In this document: piece by piece, positions 1 through 5,563 of the stretch
Layout: each line of letters begins with the position of its first letter
Position numbering within the stretch: the first letter of the stretch is position 1
Assembly: GCA_013813075.1 (NCBI GenBank)
Contig: JACCSI010000196.1
Coordinates: 1-5,839, forward strand
DNA length: 5,839 nucleotides
From: Acidobacteriota bacterium
GTDB taxonomy: Bacteria > Acidobacteriota > Vicinamibacteria > Vicinamibacterales > UBA2999
Direction: 5' to 3'
Program-made: the position numbers and the translations under genes
The notes under the pieces: generated by a model
What the model was told of the DNA's origin: nothing
Databases searched by the model: none
What the model saw: only the letters and a program-made list of their open reading frames with translations

Positions 1-390
1 GACGACATGCGTCAGGTGTTCGCGGCGGCACGCGACGCGCGGGATGCCGCGGTGCGGGCGGGAGAAGATGGGTTCAAGGCGGGCGGTGAGGTGCGCGGGT
101 TTGAGCTCGACCGCGCCGCGCGCCAGGTGATTCAGGACGCCGGCTACGGCGATTACATTCTGCATCGCACTGGGCACAGCCTTGGACACACGGTGCATGG
201 CAACGGCGCCCACCTGGACGACTACGAAACGCACGACGAGCGCCGGCTCTTGCCCGGCACCGGTTTCACAATCGAGCCGGGTATTTATCTGGGTCACTTC
301 GGCTTGCGGACCGAGATCAACGTGCTCTGGACAACCGCCGGCCCCGAAGTGACCGGCCCACGGCAGCAGGAAATCGTCGCACTGGTTTGA
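1..390 (+). CDS. M24 family metallopeptidase (Xaa-Pro aminopeptidase-like), C-terminal part
   Basis: The reading frame is open from the first base, so the start lies outside the window; 129 codons remain before the TGA at 388-390. The fragment carries the second half of a pita-bread M24 domain. HRTGHSLG gives the metal-ligand His at 175-177, followed seven residues later by a second conserved His (VHGNG). The IEPGIY motif gives the Glu at 274-276, and RTEIN gives the last metal-ligand Glu at 313-315. The two Asp ligands of the family would lie upstream and cannot be seen. Family members are dinuclear metal peptidases that remove the N-terminal residue before proline, or cleave Xaa-Pro dipeptides, usually in the cytoplasm. 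The LDDYET segment and the short tail after the last Glu are normal for aminopeptidase P-like proteins. Aminopeptidase and prolidase cannot be told apart here. The HtrA protease gene starts 27 bp downstream, so co-transcription is plausible. Confidence 0.92.
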   Translation, partial: DDMRQVFAAARDARDAAVRAGEDGFKAGGEVRGFELDRAARQVIQDAGYGDYILHRTGHSLGHTVHGNGAHLDDYETHDERRLLPGTGFTIEPGIYLGHFGLRTEINVLWTTAGPEVTGPRQQEIVALV

Positions 391-406
391 GAGAAAACGT
401 GTCGGT

Positions 407-411
407 GGAGG
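407..411 (+). promoter_or_regulatory. Shine-Dalgarno site of the HtrA-like protease gene
   Basis: GGAGG lies six bases before the ATG at 418. It is a near-consensus ribosome binding site and fixes this ATG as the start. It is one of only two strong Shine-Dalgarno sites in the window. Confidence 0.85.
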
Positions 412-417
412 ACGTTA

Positions 418-1992
418 ATGTCTAGTCGCAAAACGACGGTGTTCTATGGATTGCTGACCGCGGTGGCGTCTCTGGCCGTGGGCATGGTGCTCGCCTCGCG
501 CCTCGATTTATCGCCGGTCTCGATGGCCCAGCCCGTCATCAACGTGCCGGCCGCGAATAGCGCGCCGCTGGCCGGTCCGCTCGATGCCAGCACGTTCCGC
601 AATATCGCCAAACTGGTGAGCCCATCGGTCGTCAACATCCGCACCGAGTCGGTGCAGCGGCCGCAGGAGCTCACCGAGTTTTTCGGTGGTGGCGGTGATG
701 ACCTGCTCGAGCGCTTCTTTGGCGGCCAGCCTGGGGGTCGCGGCCAGGGCGGACAAGGCCAGGGGGGCCAGGGACCGGGCGGCCGCTCGCGTCCACAGGT
801 GGCGGTGGCCGCCGGCACCGGCTTCATCATCAGCAAAGACGGCTACATCCTCACCAACAATCACGTTGTCGCGGACGCCACCAAGATCGAAGTCAACCTC
901 TTTGGCGACGATAACGACATCACCTACGAAGCCAGGGTCGTGGGGCGCGATCCGCTCACCGACAGTGCCCTGATCGAACTCACCGAAAAGCCGGGTCGCG
1001 ATCTGGCCGAGGTCAAGTTCGGCGACTCCGCTTTGATGGCGCCTGGCGATTGGGTCATGGCGATCGGCAACCCGTTCAGCCTTTCCCACACCGTCAGCGT
1101 GGGCGTGGTCAGTGCGGCGCGGCCGGGCGGCCTGCCAGTCGCGGATGGCCGGTGGGCGGACGTCATTCAGACGGACGCGGCAATCAACCCCGGGAACTCG
1201 GGGGGGCCGCTACTGAACGTGCGTGGCGAAGTCATCGGCATCAATACCGCCATCTATGCCGACTCGCGGTCGCAGGGCAACGTGGGTATCGGCTTCGCGA
1301 TCCCGATCAACGTGGTCCGCGATCTGTTGCCGCAGCTGCGCGGGGGCAAGATTACGCGCGGCGTCATTGGCGTCCAGGTGACCGATGTGCCGCTCAACGC
1401 CCTGGCGGAGTTTGGCCTCAAGCAACGGCGCGGAGCCCTCGTGAGCGTCGTCAACCGGGAGGGCCCGGCGGCTCGGGCGGGGCTCGAGCCTGGTGACGTG
1501 ATCGTCGAGTACAACGGCAAGCCGATCGAGCGACGAGACCAGTTGGTGTCGATGGTGGTCGCCACAAAGCCGGGGACGACCGTCCCAGTCAAGGTGCTGC
1601 GCGACAAGCAGGAGCGGTCGTTGAACGTCACGATCGACGAGCTCGATCTTGACGGTGAAACGCGCACCACCCGTCGTGACCCAGCCACCCCGGACATTGA
1701 GGAGTCCACCGGCTTTGGCGGGTCGCTCGGCGTGCTCACGTCAGACATGGCCCGTCGGCTGCGAGTGCCGCCAGGCACTGACGGCGTCCTCGTGTCGGAC
1801 GTCGAGGCGGGGAGCCCGGCGCAGCGCGCCGGCATCAGCCGCGGCGATGTCATCCTGCAGATCAATCGTCGTTCGGTGACCACGCCGCAGGAGGCTGGGC
1901 GTGTGCTCAACAGCGTCCCCAGCGGCGGCACGGTGTTCCTGCTGGTGCTGACTGGCGGCGAGCAGCGGTTTGTCACGGTCCGAAAGGATTAG
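418..1992 (+). CDS. htrA: Do/HtrA (DegP/DegQ-type) periplasmic serine protease with two PDZ domains
   Basis: This encodes a complete 524-residue trypsin-fold (S1C) protease that degrades or refolds misfolded envelope proteins. Residues 1-6 are polar/basic and 7-26 are a hydrophobic segment, so it is exported as a signal peptide or kept as an inner-membrane anchor; a possible cleavage is after SMA near residue 37. The catalytic triad is visible as His149 (TNNHVV), Asp182 (DPLTDSALIEL) and Ser261 (NPGNSGGPLLN). PDZ1 spans about 312-408 (GPAARAGLEPGDVI) and PDZ2 about 432-522 (GSPAQRAGISRGDVI), both with intact GD-hydrophobic cores. The length and two-PDZ layout match DegP/DegQ, which form trimers and larger cages. 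Unusual is a Gly/Gln-rich stretch at about 102-123, where DegP has its LA loop. The start is set by a strong Shine-Dalgarno site. The gene follows a peptidase by 27 bp. Family call is near certain; the exact paralogue (DegP, DegQ or other) is not. Confidence 0.97.
   Translation: MSSRKTTVFYGLLTAVASLAVGMVLASRLDLSPVSMAQPVINVPAANSAPLAGPLDASTFRNIAKLVSPSVVNIRTESVQRPQELTEFFGGGGDDLLERFFGGQPGGRGQGGQGQGGQGPGGRSRPQVAVAAGTGFIISKDGYILTNNHVVADATKIEVNLFGDDNDITYEARVVGRDPLTDSALIELTEKPGRDLAEVKFGDSALMAPGDWVMAIGNPFSLSHTVSVGVVSAARPGGLPVADGRWADVIQTDAAINPGNSGGPLLNVRGEVIGINTAIYADSRSQGNVGIGFAIPINVVRDLLPQLRGGKITRGVIGVQVTDVPLNALAEFGLKQRRGALVSVVNREGPAARAGLEPGDVIVEYNGKPIERRDQLVSMVVATKPGTTVPVKVLRDKQERSLNVTIDELDLDGETRTTRRDPATPDIEESTGFGGSLGVLTSDMARRLRVPPGTDGVLVSDVEAGSPAQRAGISRGDVILQINRRSVTTPQEAGRVLNSVPSGGTVFLLVLTGGEQRFVTVRKD
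721..783 (+). repeat. Degenerate Gly/Gln-coding repeat inside the protease gene
   Basis: Short G-rich units built on GGCCAGGG and GGACAAGG repeat here and encode alternating Gly-Gly-Gln and Gly-Gln steps (residues about 102-122). The block falls between the first helix of the protease domain and the strand leading to the catalytic His, equivalent to the LA loop of DegP. It is low-complexity and probably length-variable between strains by slippage, in steps that keep the frame when units of three bases are lost or gained. That variability is inference. Confidence 0.6.
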
Positions 1993-2008
1993 CGCGCTCG
2001 GTTTCCAG

Positions 2009-2014
2009 TATCAT
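2009..2014 (+). promoter_or_regulatory. Candidate -10 element (TATCAT) for a leaderless CYTH gene
   Basis: TATCAT matches the TATAAT consensus at five of six positions and ends eight bases before the ATG at 2023. No Shine-Dalgarno sequence lies between the preceding stop and this ATG. With the usual distance of about seven bases to the transcription start, the transcript would begin at or within a base or two of the start codon. There is no recognisable -35 box at 17 bp. The call rests on one hexamer and position only. Confidence 0.35.
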
Positions 2015-2022
2015 CGGCCGTT

Positions 2023-2598
2023 ATGGCCGTCGAGCGCGAAATCAAACTCAGATTCGACAGTGCAGGGGATGCGCGAGAGCGCATCCTCTCCATTGGCGCC
2101 ACGCCTCTTCGTGGCAGACGGCGCCAGGAAGATTCCCTCCTCGACAGCCCTGACGATCAGCTCTACCACCGGCGCTGCGTGCTGCGCGTCCGCGCTGAAA
2201 ACGGCAAGAGTCTCCTGACGTTCAAGGGCCCTGTCCAACCAGGCGTGATGAAACTCCGCGAAGAACACGAGACGGTCGTGGCCGACGGCGACGCGCTGGT
2301 CACGATTCTTCACGAGCTTGGCATGCGGGTGTGGTTTCGCTACGAAAAGTTCCGAGAGGAGTTTTCGGCGGCCGATGTGGTCATCGCCATCGACGAAACA
2401 CCGGTCGGTGTCTACGTCGAAATTGAGGGGGGCGAGGAGCGGATCCACCAAACTGCCGCGGCGCTCGGCAAGACGCAAGTCGACTACCTCACGGATTCGT
2501 ACCGGACGCTCTTCTTGAACCACTGCCGGACACACGGCCTTGACTCAACGGACATGCTGTTCGACGCCGTCGCGCCCGGCGTGCCCGTGTCCGAATGA
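2023..2598 (+). CDS. CYTH-domain protein (class IV adenylate cyclase / triphosphatase superfamily)
   Basis: This is a complete 191-residue single-domain CYTH protein, the usual length for CyaB-type proteins. The defining ExExK motif is at residues 4-8 (EREIK), placed at the N-terminus as expected, which supports this ATG. Other tunnel residues are visible: LRVR near 54-57, LTFKGP at 65-70 with Lys68, LREEHE at 78-83, RYEKFRE at 106-112 and YVEIEGG at 131-137. These line the triphosphate- and metal-binding tunnel in the family. Known members make cAMP from ATP or hydrolyse thiamine triphosphate or inorganic triphosphate; sequence alone does not choose between them, but the LDSPDD...LRVR layout is closest to CyaB-annotated proteins. 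It is cytosolic, with no signal or membrane segment. Its TGA overlaps the ATG of the nucleotidyltransferase gene by four bases, so the two are probably translationally coupled. No Shine-Dalgarno site is present. Confidence 0.9.
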   Translation: MAVEREIKLRFDSAGDARERILSIGATPLRGRRRQEDSLLDSPDDQLYHRRCVLRVRAENGKSLLTFKGPVQPGVMKLREEHETVVADGDALVTILHELGMRVWFRYEKFREEFSAADVVIAIDETPVGVYVEIEGGEERIHQTAAALGKTQVDYLTDSYRTLFLNHCRTHGLDSTDMLFDAVAPGVPVSE

Positions 2599-3521
2599 TC
2601 GACCTGTCCGACTGGCCAGCGCTGGTGCTGACGGCCGGCCTCGCGACGCGCCTGCGTCCGCTCTCCGAGGTGCGTGCGAAGGCCGCGATGCCAATCGGCG
2701 GCATGACGATCATCGACCGCATTCTTCAATGGTTGCAGGAGGCCGGTGTCCGTCGCGTCGTGTTGAACTTGCACCATAAGCCAGAGACGATCACCGCGAT
2801 CGTGGGCGATGGCTCGGCGTGGGGGCTGCACGTGCGCTATGCGTGGGAACGCGCGGTACTGGGCTCCGCCGGTGGACCACGCCACGCGCTGCCACTGCTC
2901 GACGCCCAGCGCTTTTTCATCGTCAATGGCGACACGCTGACGGATTGCGATTTACACGCCGTCGCCACCCATCACGTCCGCACGGCTGCGTGCGTGACGA
3001 TGGCGGTGGTCCCTGGCGATGTCGCACGATATGGCGGCGTGTTGGTGGATAGCACCGGAGCGGTGCGTGGGTTCGGCGCGGCATCTGCGGGGACGAGGGC
3101 CCAACATTTCATCGGCGTGCAGGCGGTCAAGGCTGGCGTCTTTGCGGCGCTGCCGGACGATCAGCCGAGTGAAACGGTCCGCCCGCTGTATCCGCAACTC
3201 ATCCGCCAGCAGCCCGGCGGTGTTGTCGCTTTCGAGAGCGCCGCCGAGTTTCTGGACGTCGGAACCGCACGCGACTATCTCGACACGGTCGTGACCGTGA
3301 CCACCCGTGAAGGAAAGGCGTTTGACGTCGGCGTGGGTTGCGAGGTGGCCGGCGACGCCGTGCTCGAGCGGTCCGTGCTGTGGAACGGCGTGACGGTGGG
3401 CGCGGGCGCTCGACTACTCAACTGCGTCGTGGCTGACGACGTGACGGTGCCTGCGGGCGCGGGCTACGAGAACAGCGTCTTGTGCGACCAACCTGGCGGC
3501 TTGACGGTCACGGCGTTCTAG
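2595..3521 (+). CDS. Sugar-1-phosphate nucleotidyltransferase with C-terminal beta-helix tail (MurU / GDP-mannose pyrophosphorylase-like)
   Basis: This 308-residue protein would join a nucleoside triphosphate and a sugar-1-phosphate to give an NDP-sugar and pyrophosphate in the cytosol. The GT-A nucleotide-binding signature is at 11-22 (VLTAGLATRLRP), with Lys29 in the RAKAAMPI segment taking the place of the usual PK lysine. NGD at 111-113 supplies one metal-binding Asp and FLDVGTARDYL supplies the second, Asp222. From about 243 to 300 the sequence becomes hexapeptide-like; VTVGAGA and VTVPAGAG recur 17 residues apart, about one turn of a left-handed beta-helix. Such a tail is typical of GDP-mannose and glucose-1-phosphate nucleotidyltransferases, whereas MurU is shorter (roughly 220-240 residues) and lacks it. 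The GSAGGPRHALPLL and VNGDTLTD parts resemble MurU, and the next gene resembles AmgK, so MurNAc-1-phosphate is a reasonable but unproven substrate. The start overlaps the CYTH stop as ATGA. The first motif has Ala17 where most relatives have Gly. Confidence 0.93.
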   Translation: MIDLSDWPALVLTAGLATRLRPLSEVRAKAAMPIGGMTIIDRILQWLQEAGVRRVVLNLHHKPETITAIVGDGSAWGLHVRYAWERAVLGSAGGPRHALPLLDAQRFFIVNGDTLTDCDLHAVATHHVRTAACVTMAVVPGDVARYGGVLVDSTGAVRGFGAASAGTRAQHFIGVQAVKAGVFAALPDDQPSETVRPLYPQLIRQQPGGVVAFESAAEFLDVGTARDYLDTVVTVTTREGKAFDVGVGCEVAGDAVLERSVLWNGVTVGAGARLLNCVVADDVTVPAGAGYENSVLCDQPGGLTVTAF

Positions 3522-3524
3522 AAT
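3519..3524 (+). promoter_or_regulatory. Candidate -10 element (TAGAAT) overlapping a stop codon, for a leaderless kinase gene
   Basis: TAGAAT matches TATAAT at five of six positions and ends six bases before the GTG at 3531. Its first three bases are the stop codon of the nucleotidyltransferase gene. A transcription start seven bases downstream would fall exactly on the G of the GTG, giving a leaderless mRNA; no Shine-Dalgarno site is present. A TTGACG at 3501-3506 is only 12 bp upstream, too close for a normal -35 box. The same hexamer occurs before the TIM-barrel gene. Confidence 0.4.
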
Positions 3525-3530
3525 CGACCT

Positions 3531-4547
3531 GTGGACAACGCGCATTCGCGGATTGAGCAGTATCTCGACGACCACGCCCTGACCCCGTTCGTCACCAAGG
3601 TTCTGCCGCTCACGGGTGACGCGTCCGATCGCCGTTACTTTCGGGTGCTGCTCAGGGAGGGCGAATCGATTGTGCTCGCGCTGCACGCTGGGCCGATTGA
3701 CTTCGACCGCCTGCCATTTGTCCTGGTGTCGCGCTTGCTGCGAGCGGTGCCGCTGCCGGTGCCGGCGCTGCGTCATCACTCGAACGCGCTTGGCATCATC
3801 GGGCAGCAGGATCTCGGCGACGTGACGCTGCAGGCGCACCTGGGGGCCGCGAGCGCCGACGAGCACGCGGCGCTCTACCGACATGCGGTCTCGTTCATCG
3901 CGCTCCTCCAGGCACGCGGCGACACGCTGCGTTCAGAAGACTACCCGCCGTACCAGATTGCCTTCGACACCGACAAGCTTGCATGGGAACTGGAGTTTTT
4001 CTACAAGTACTTTCTGCAGCAGTATCGCGGGATCTCCCCGCCGGTTAGCGTGCAAGTCGCGCTGTCGAAGGAATGGTCCGTCATCGTCGAGGAATTGGCC
4101 GACGAACGGCGCGTGTTGTGCCATCGCGACTATCACAGCCGCAACTTGATGCTGCACGAGCGGTCGCTGTTCATCATCGACTACCAGGACGCGCGGCTGG
4201 GGCCTGATACCTACGACCTGGCGTCCTTGCTGCGCGATTCGTACGTGGATTTGTCATCGCGGCAGGTGGACGAGCTCATCGCATTTTTCCTGGCGCTGAA
4301 GTCGGGGTCGGAAGGCGTCACCGACGCGCAGGCGACCGAATTTCGCCGCCGGTTCGATGTGATGGCCTTGCAGCGTAATCTCAAAGCCCTGGGCACCTTC
4401 GGCTATCAGACCGTGACGCGGAGCAACTCCGTGTACATCCAATACATTCCACGTACGCTCAATTACGTGCGGGCCAATCTGACCAAGTATCCGCGGTTTG
4501 CGCGGCTGCAAGATTTGCTGGCTGGCCTTATCGAAGAGCTTCGATAG
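3531..4547 (+). CDS. amgK: AmgK-like sugar kinase (aminoglycoside phosphotransferase fold)
   Basis: This 338-residue protein has the layout of anomeric MurNAc/GlcNAc kinase AmgK, which phosphorylates C1 of the amino sugar with ATP in cell-wall recycling. Visible are the N-lobe motif GDASDRRYFR at 29-38, QDLGD at 93-97 in the hinge region, WELEFFYKYFL at 152-162, the catalytic loop HRDYHSRNLM at 198-207 with catalytic Asp200 and Asn205, and the metal-binding IDYQDARLGP with Asp217, followed by TYDLASLLRD at 227-236. The QRNLKALGTFGY segment near 281-292 is also AmgK-like. Length fits the family. GTG at 3531 is the first possible start after the preceding in-frame TAG, and the Met-Asp-Asn N-terminus leaves a normal lead into the first motif. 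It follows the nucleotidyltransferase by nine bases in the same frame. Other kinases of this fold (choline, homoserine or antibiotic phosphotransferases) are less likely given these motifs. The substrate is inferred. Confidence 0.9.
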   Translation: MDNAHSRIEQYLDDHALTPFVTKVLPLTGDASDRRYFRVLLREGESIVLALHAGPIDFDRLPFVLVSRLLRAVPLPVPALRHHSNALGIIGQQDLGDVTLQAHLGAASADEHAALYRHAVSFIALLQARGDTLRSEDYPPYQIAFDTDKLAWELEFFYKYFLQQYRGISPPVSVQVALSKEWSVIVEELADERRVLCHRDYHSRNLMLHERSLFIIDYQDARLGPDTYDLASLLRDSYVDLSSRQVDELIAFFLALKSGSEGVTDAQATEFRRRFDVMALQRNLKALGTFGYQTVTRSNSVYIQYIPRTLNYVRANLTKYPRFARLQDLLAGLIEELR

Positions 4548-4548
4548 G
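4527..4548 (+). repeat. Inverted repeat across the kinase stop codon
   Basis: TATCGAA (4529-4535) and TTCGATA (4540-4546) are perfect inverted arms around the four bases GAGC; the outer T-G and C-G pairs extend the RNA stem to nine pairs. The right arm contains the first two bases of the kinase TAG. No T-run follows, so it is not a standard intrinsic terminator. It may be an RNA hairpin at the end of the message, or a DNA operator, since it sits just upstream of a candidate promoter. It could also be chance in the codons for Ile-Glu-Glu-Leu-Arg. Confidence 0.45.
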
Positions 4549-4567
4549 CGTGCGGGTCCGACGTGCC

Positions 4568-4576
4568 TGATAGAAT
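4568..4576 (+). promoter_or_regulatory. Candidate extended -10 promoter for the TIM-barrel gene
   Basis: TGATAGAAT has the TG dinucleotide one base before a five-of-six -10 hexamer, the layout of an extended -10 promoter that can work without a -35 box. No -35 match is seen at 17 bp. A start near 4583 would give a leader of about 26 bases that includes the Shine-Dalgarno site at 4597-4602. It lies in the 61-bp gap between the kinase and the TIM-barrel gene. Confidence 0.45.
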
Positions 4577-4596
4577 GGCGGTTTCTCTTTTGCGGC

Positions 4597-4602
4597 GAGG
4601 AG
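4597..4602 (+). promoter_or_regulatory. Shine-Dalgarno site that sets the TIM-barrel start
   Basis: GAGGAG ends six bases before the GTG at 4609. It decides the start against an in-frame ATG at 4498, which would overlap the kinase gene by 50 bases and add 37 residues unlike the TIM-barrel family. Confidence 0.85.
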
Positions 4603-4608
4603 CCCCCT

Positions 4609-5481
4609 GTGAGCAGCCGGCGCTTTGGCGTGTCCACGCATCTCTATCATGATCGGCGTCTCGAGCGCGATCACCTGGTCGAAATCGCCGCGCATGGTTT
4701 TGAATCAATCGAGCTGTTTGCGACGCGCACGCACTTTGACTATCACGACCGCCTCGCCGTGCTCGCACTGGCGGAGTGGCTGGAAGACACGCGACTGACG
4801 CTGCACTCCGTACATGCGCCGATCAACGCCAGCCTGGTGGATGGTCACTGGGGCAGCCCGTTCTCCAACGCCGTAACCGACGAGGCGCGGCGGCGACAGG
4901 CCTTGACGGAAGCCGAAGCGGCCCTTGCGATCGCGAACGCGATTCCCTACCGGCACCTCGTGGTGCATCTCGGTGTCCCTGATGACATGAAGCCGGCGCC
5001 TTCAGAGAACCATCGCGAGGCCGCTCACCGCAGCGTGGACACGCTGCAGGAGATGTGCGCGCGCGTTGACGTGCAGATGGCCATCGAAGTCATCCCCAAC
5101 AGATTGTCGACGCCGGAATCGCTCGTGACGTTCATCGAAGAGGACCTCGACGGCGCCAGAATCGGCATTTGCATGGACGTCGGTCACGCGCACCTGATGG
5201 GCGACCTCGGTGACGCGATCGAGGCCTGTTCCGGCCATATCGTCACGACGCACTTGCACGACAACCGCCGCAAGACCGACGACCACCTGATACCGGGCGC
5301 CGGCACGATTGACTGGCCGGCGGCGCTGATGGAGTTACAGAAAGTCGGCTATGACGGCCCCTGGATGTTCGAGGTTGCCAACACGTCGACACCGAAGGCC
5401 GTGCTGGAACAGGTCGACAAGGCACGGAAACGGTTCGAGAGGCTGCTCGACATGAGCTTCGAAAACCCGCAGGCTTTCTGA
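4609..5481 (+). CDS. Xylose-isomerase-like TIM-barrel protein (sugar phosphate isomerase/epimerase family)
   Basis: Read from the GTG at 4609 this is a 290-residue protein, a normal length for this superfamily of metal-dependent TIM-barrel enzymes that isomerise or epimerise sugars or cut abasic DNA (endonuclease IV). It begins with RRFGVSTHLYHD, the typical first strand, followed by IELFAT (34-39), LHSVHAPI (65-72) and HLVVHLGVP (116-124). Likely metal ligands are Glu160 (AIEVIPN), Asp190 and His193 (CMDVGHAH), a His in THLHDN (215 or 217) and Glu255 (MFEVAN). The HDN...LIPGAGTIDW segment is typical of sugar isomerase/epimerase members. It is cytosolic. The substrate is not readable; proximity to a sugar kinase and nucleotidyltransferase suggests carbohydrate metabolism, but it has its own candidate promoter and ribosome site, so it may not share their pathway. 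An endonuclease IV role is less likely because its longer metal-site set is not evident. Confidence 0.9.
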   Translation: MSSRRFGVSTHLYHDRRLERDHLVEIAAHGFESIELFATRTHFDYHDRLAVLALAEWLEDTRLTLHSVHAPINASLVDGHWGSPFSNAVTDEARRRQALTEAEAALAIANAIPYRHLVVHLGVPDDMKPAPSENHREAAHRSVDTLQEMCARVDVQMAIEVIPNRLSTPESLVTFIEEDLDGARIGICMDVGHAHLMGDLGDAIEACSGHIVTTHLHDNRRKTDDHLIPGAGTIDWPAALMELQKVGYDGPWMFEVANTSTPKAVLEQVDKARKRFERLLDMSFENPQAF

Positions 5482-5563
5482 CCGTCCAGGCACGCCAAGG
5501 ACCATCGGCGGCACATCGGCATCCGAGGCGCCACCGGCACCCGAGGCGACCCCAGGCACCCTA
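5482..5563 (+). other. 82-bp intergenic spacer without clear promoter or terminator
   Basis: The spacer before asnS is GC-rich and repetitive. It has no hairpin followed by T residues and no TATAAT-like hexamer. A weak AGG at 5554-5556, seven bases before the ATG, is the only ribosome-site candidate. It contains the imperfect tandem repeat listed separately. Confidence 0.6.
5523..5559 (+). repeat. Imperfect tandem repeat upstream of asnS
   Basis: Two adjacent units of 18 and 19 bases both begin CCGAGGCG and end GGCAC (5523-5540 and 5541-5559). A further CATCGGC pair lies just upstream at 5503-5509 and 5514-5520. The second unit carries the weak AGG that could serve as ribosome site for asnS. 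It looks like a small local duplication rather than a known repeat family. Confidence 0.55.

Noticed and set aside
396..416. AACGT/ACGTT inverted repeat enclosing the protease ribosome site
   Set aside because: A five-pair, mostly A-T stem with an 11-base loop leaves the GGAGG unpaired and is too weak to propose as a regulatory hairpin.
508..1089. 193-codon open frame on the minus strand
   Set aside because: It is antisense to the protease domain, which has an intact triad in the sense frame; no family motif is seen.
1254..1976. 240-codon open frame on the minus strand
   Set aside because: It lies wholly opposite the PDZ region of the HtrA gene, is rich in Arg, Ser and Pro as GC-rich antisense frames are, and shows no recognisable domain.
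2011..2535. 174-codon open frame on the minus strand
   Set aside because: It is antisense to the CYTH gene, whose sense frame carries all family motifs; third-position GC explains the lack of stops.
3501..3524. TTGACG as a -35 box for TAGAAT
   Set aside because: The spacing is 12 bp, well short of the 16-18 bp needed by the main sigma factor.
4498..4608. Upstream ATG start for the TIM-barrel gene
   Set aside because: It would overlap the kinase gene by 50 bases and add residues unrelated to the family; the GTG at 4609 has a strong Shine-Dalgarno site.
5523..5560. Intrinsic terminator or CRISPR-like repeat before asnS
   Set aside because: No T-run follows any stem, and two imperfect adjacent units with no spacers do not make an array.
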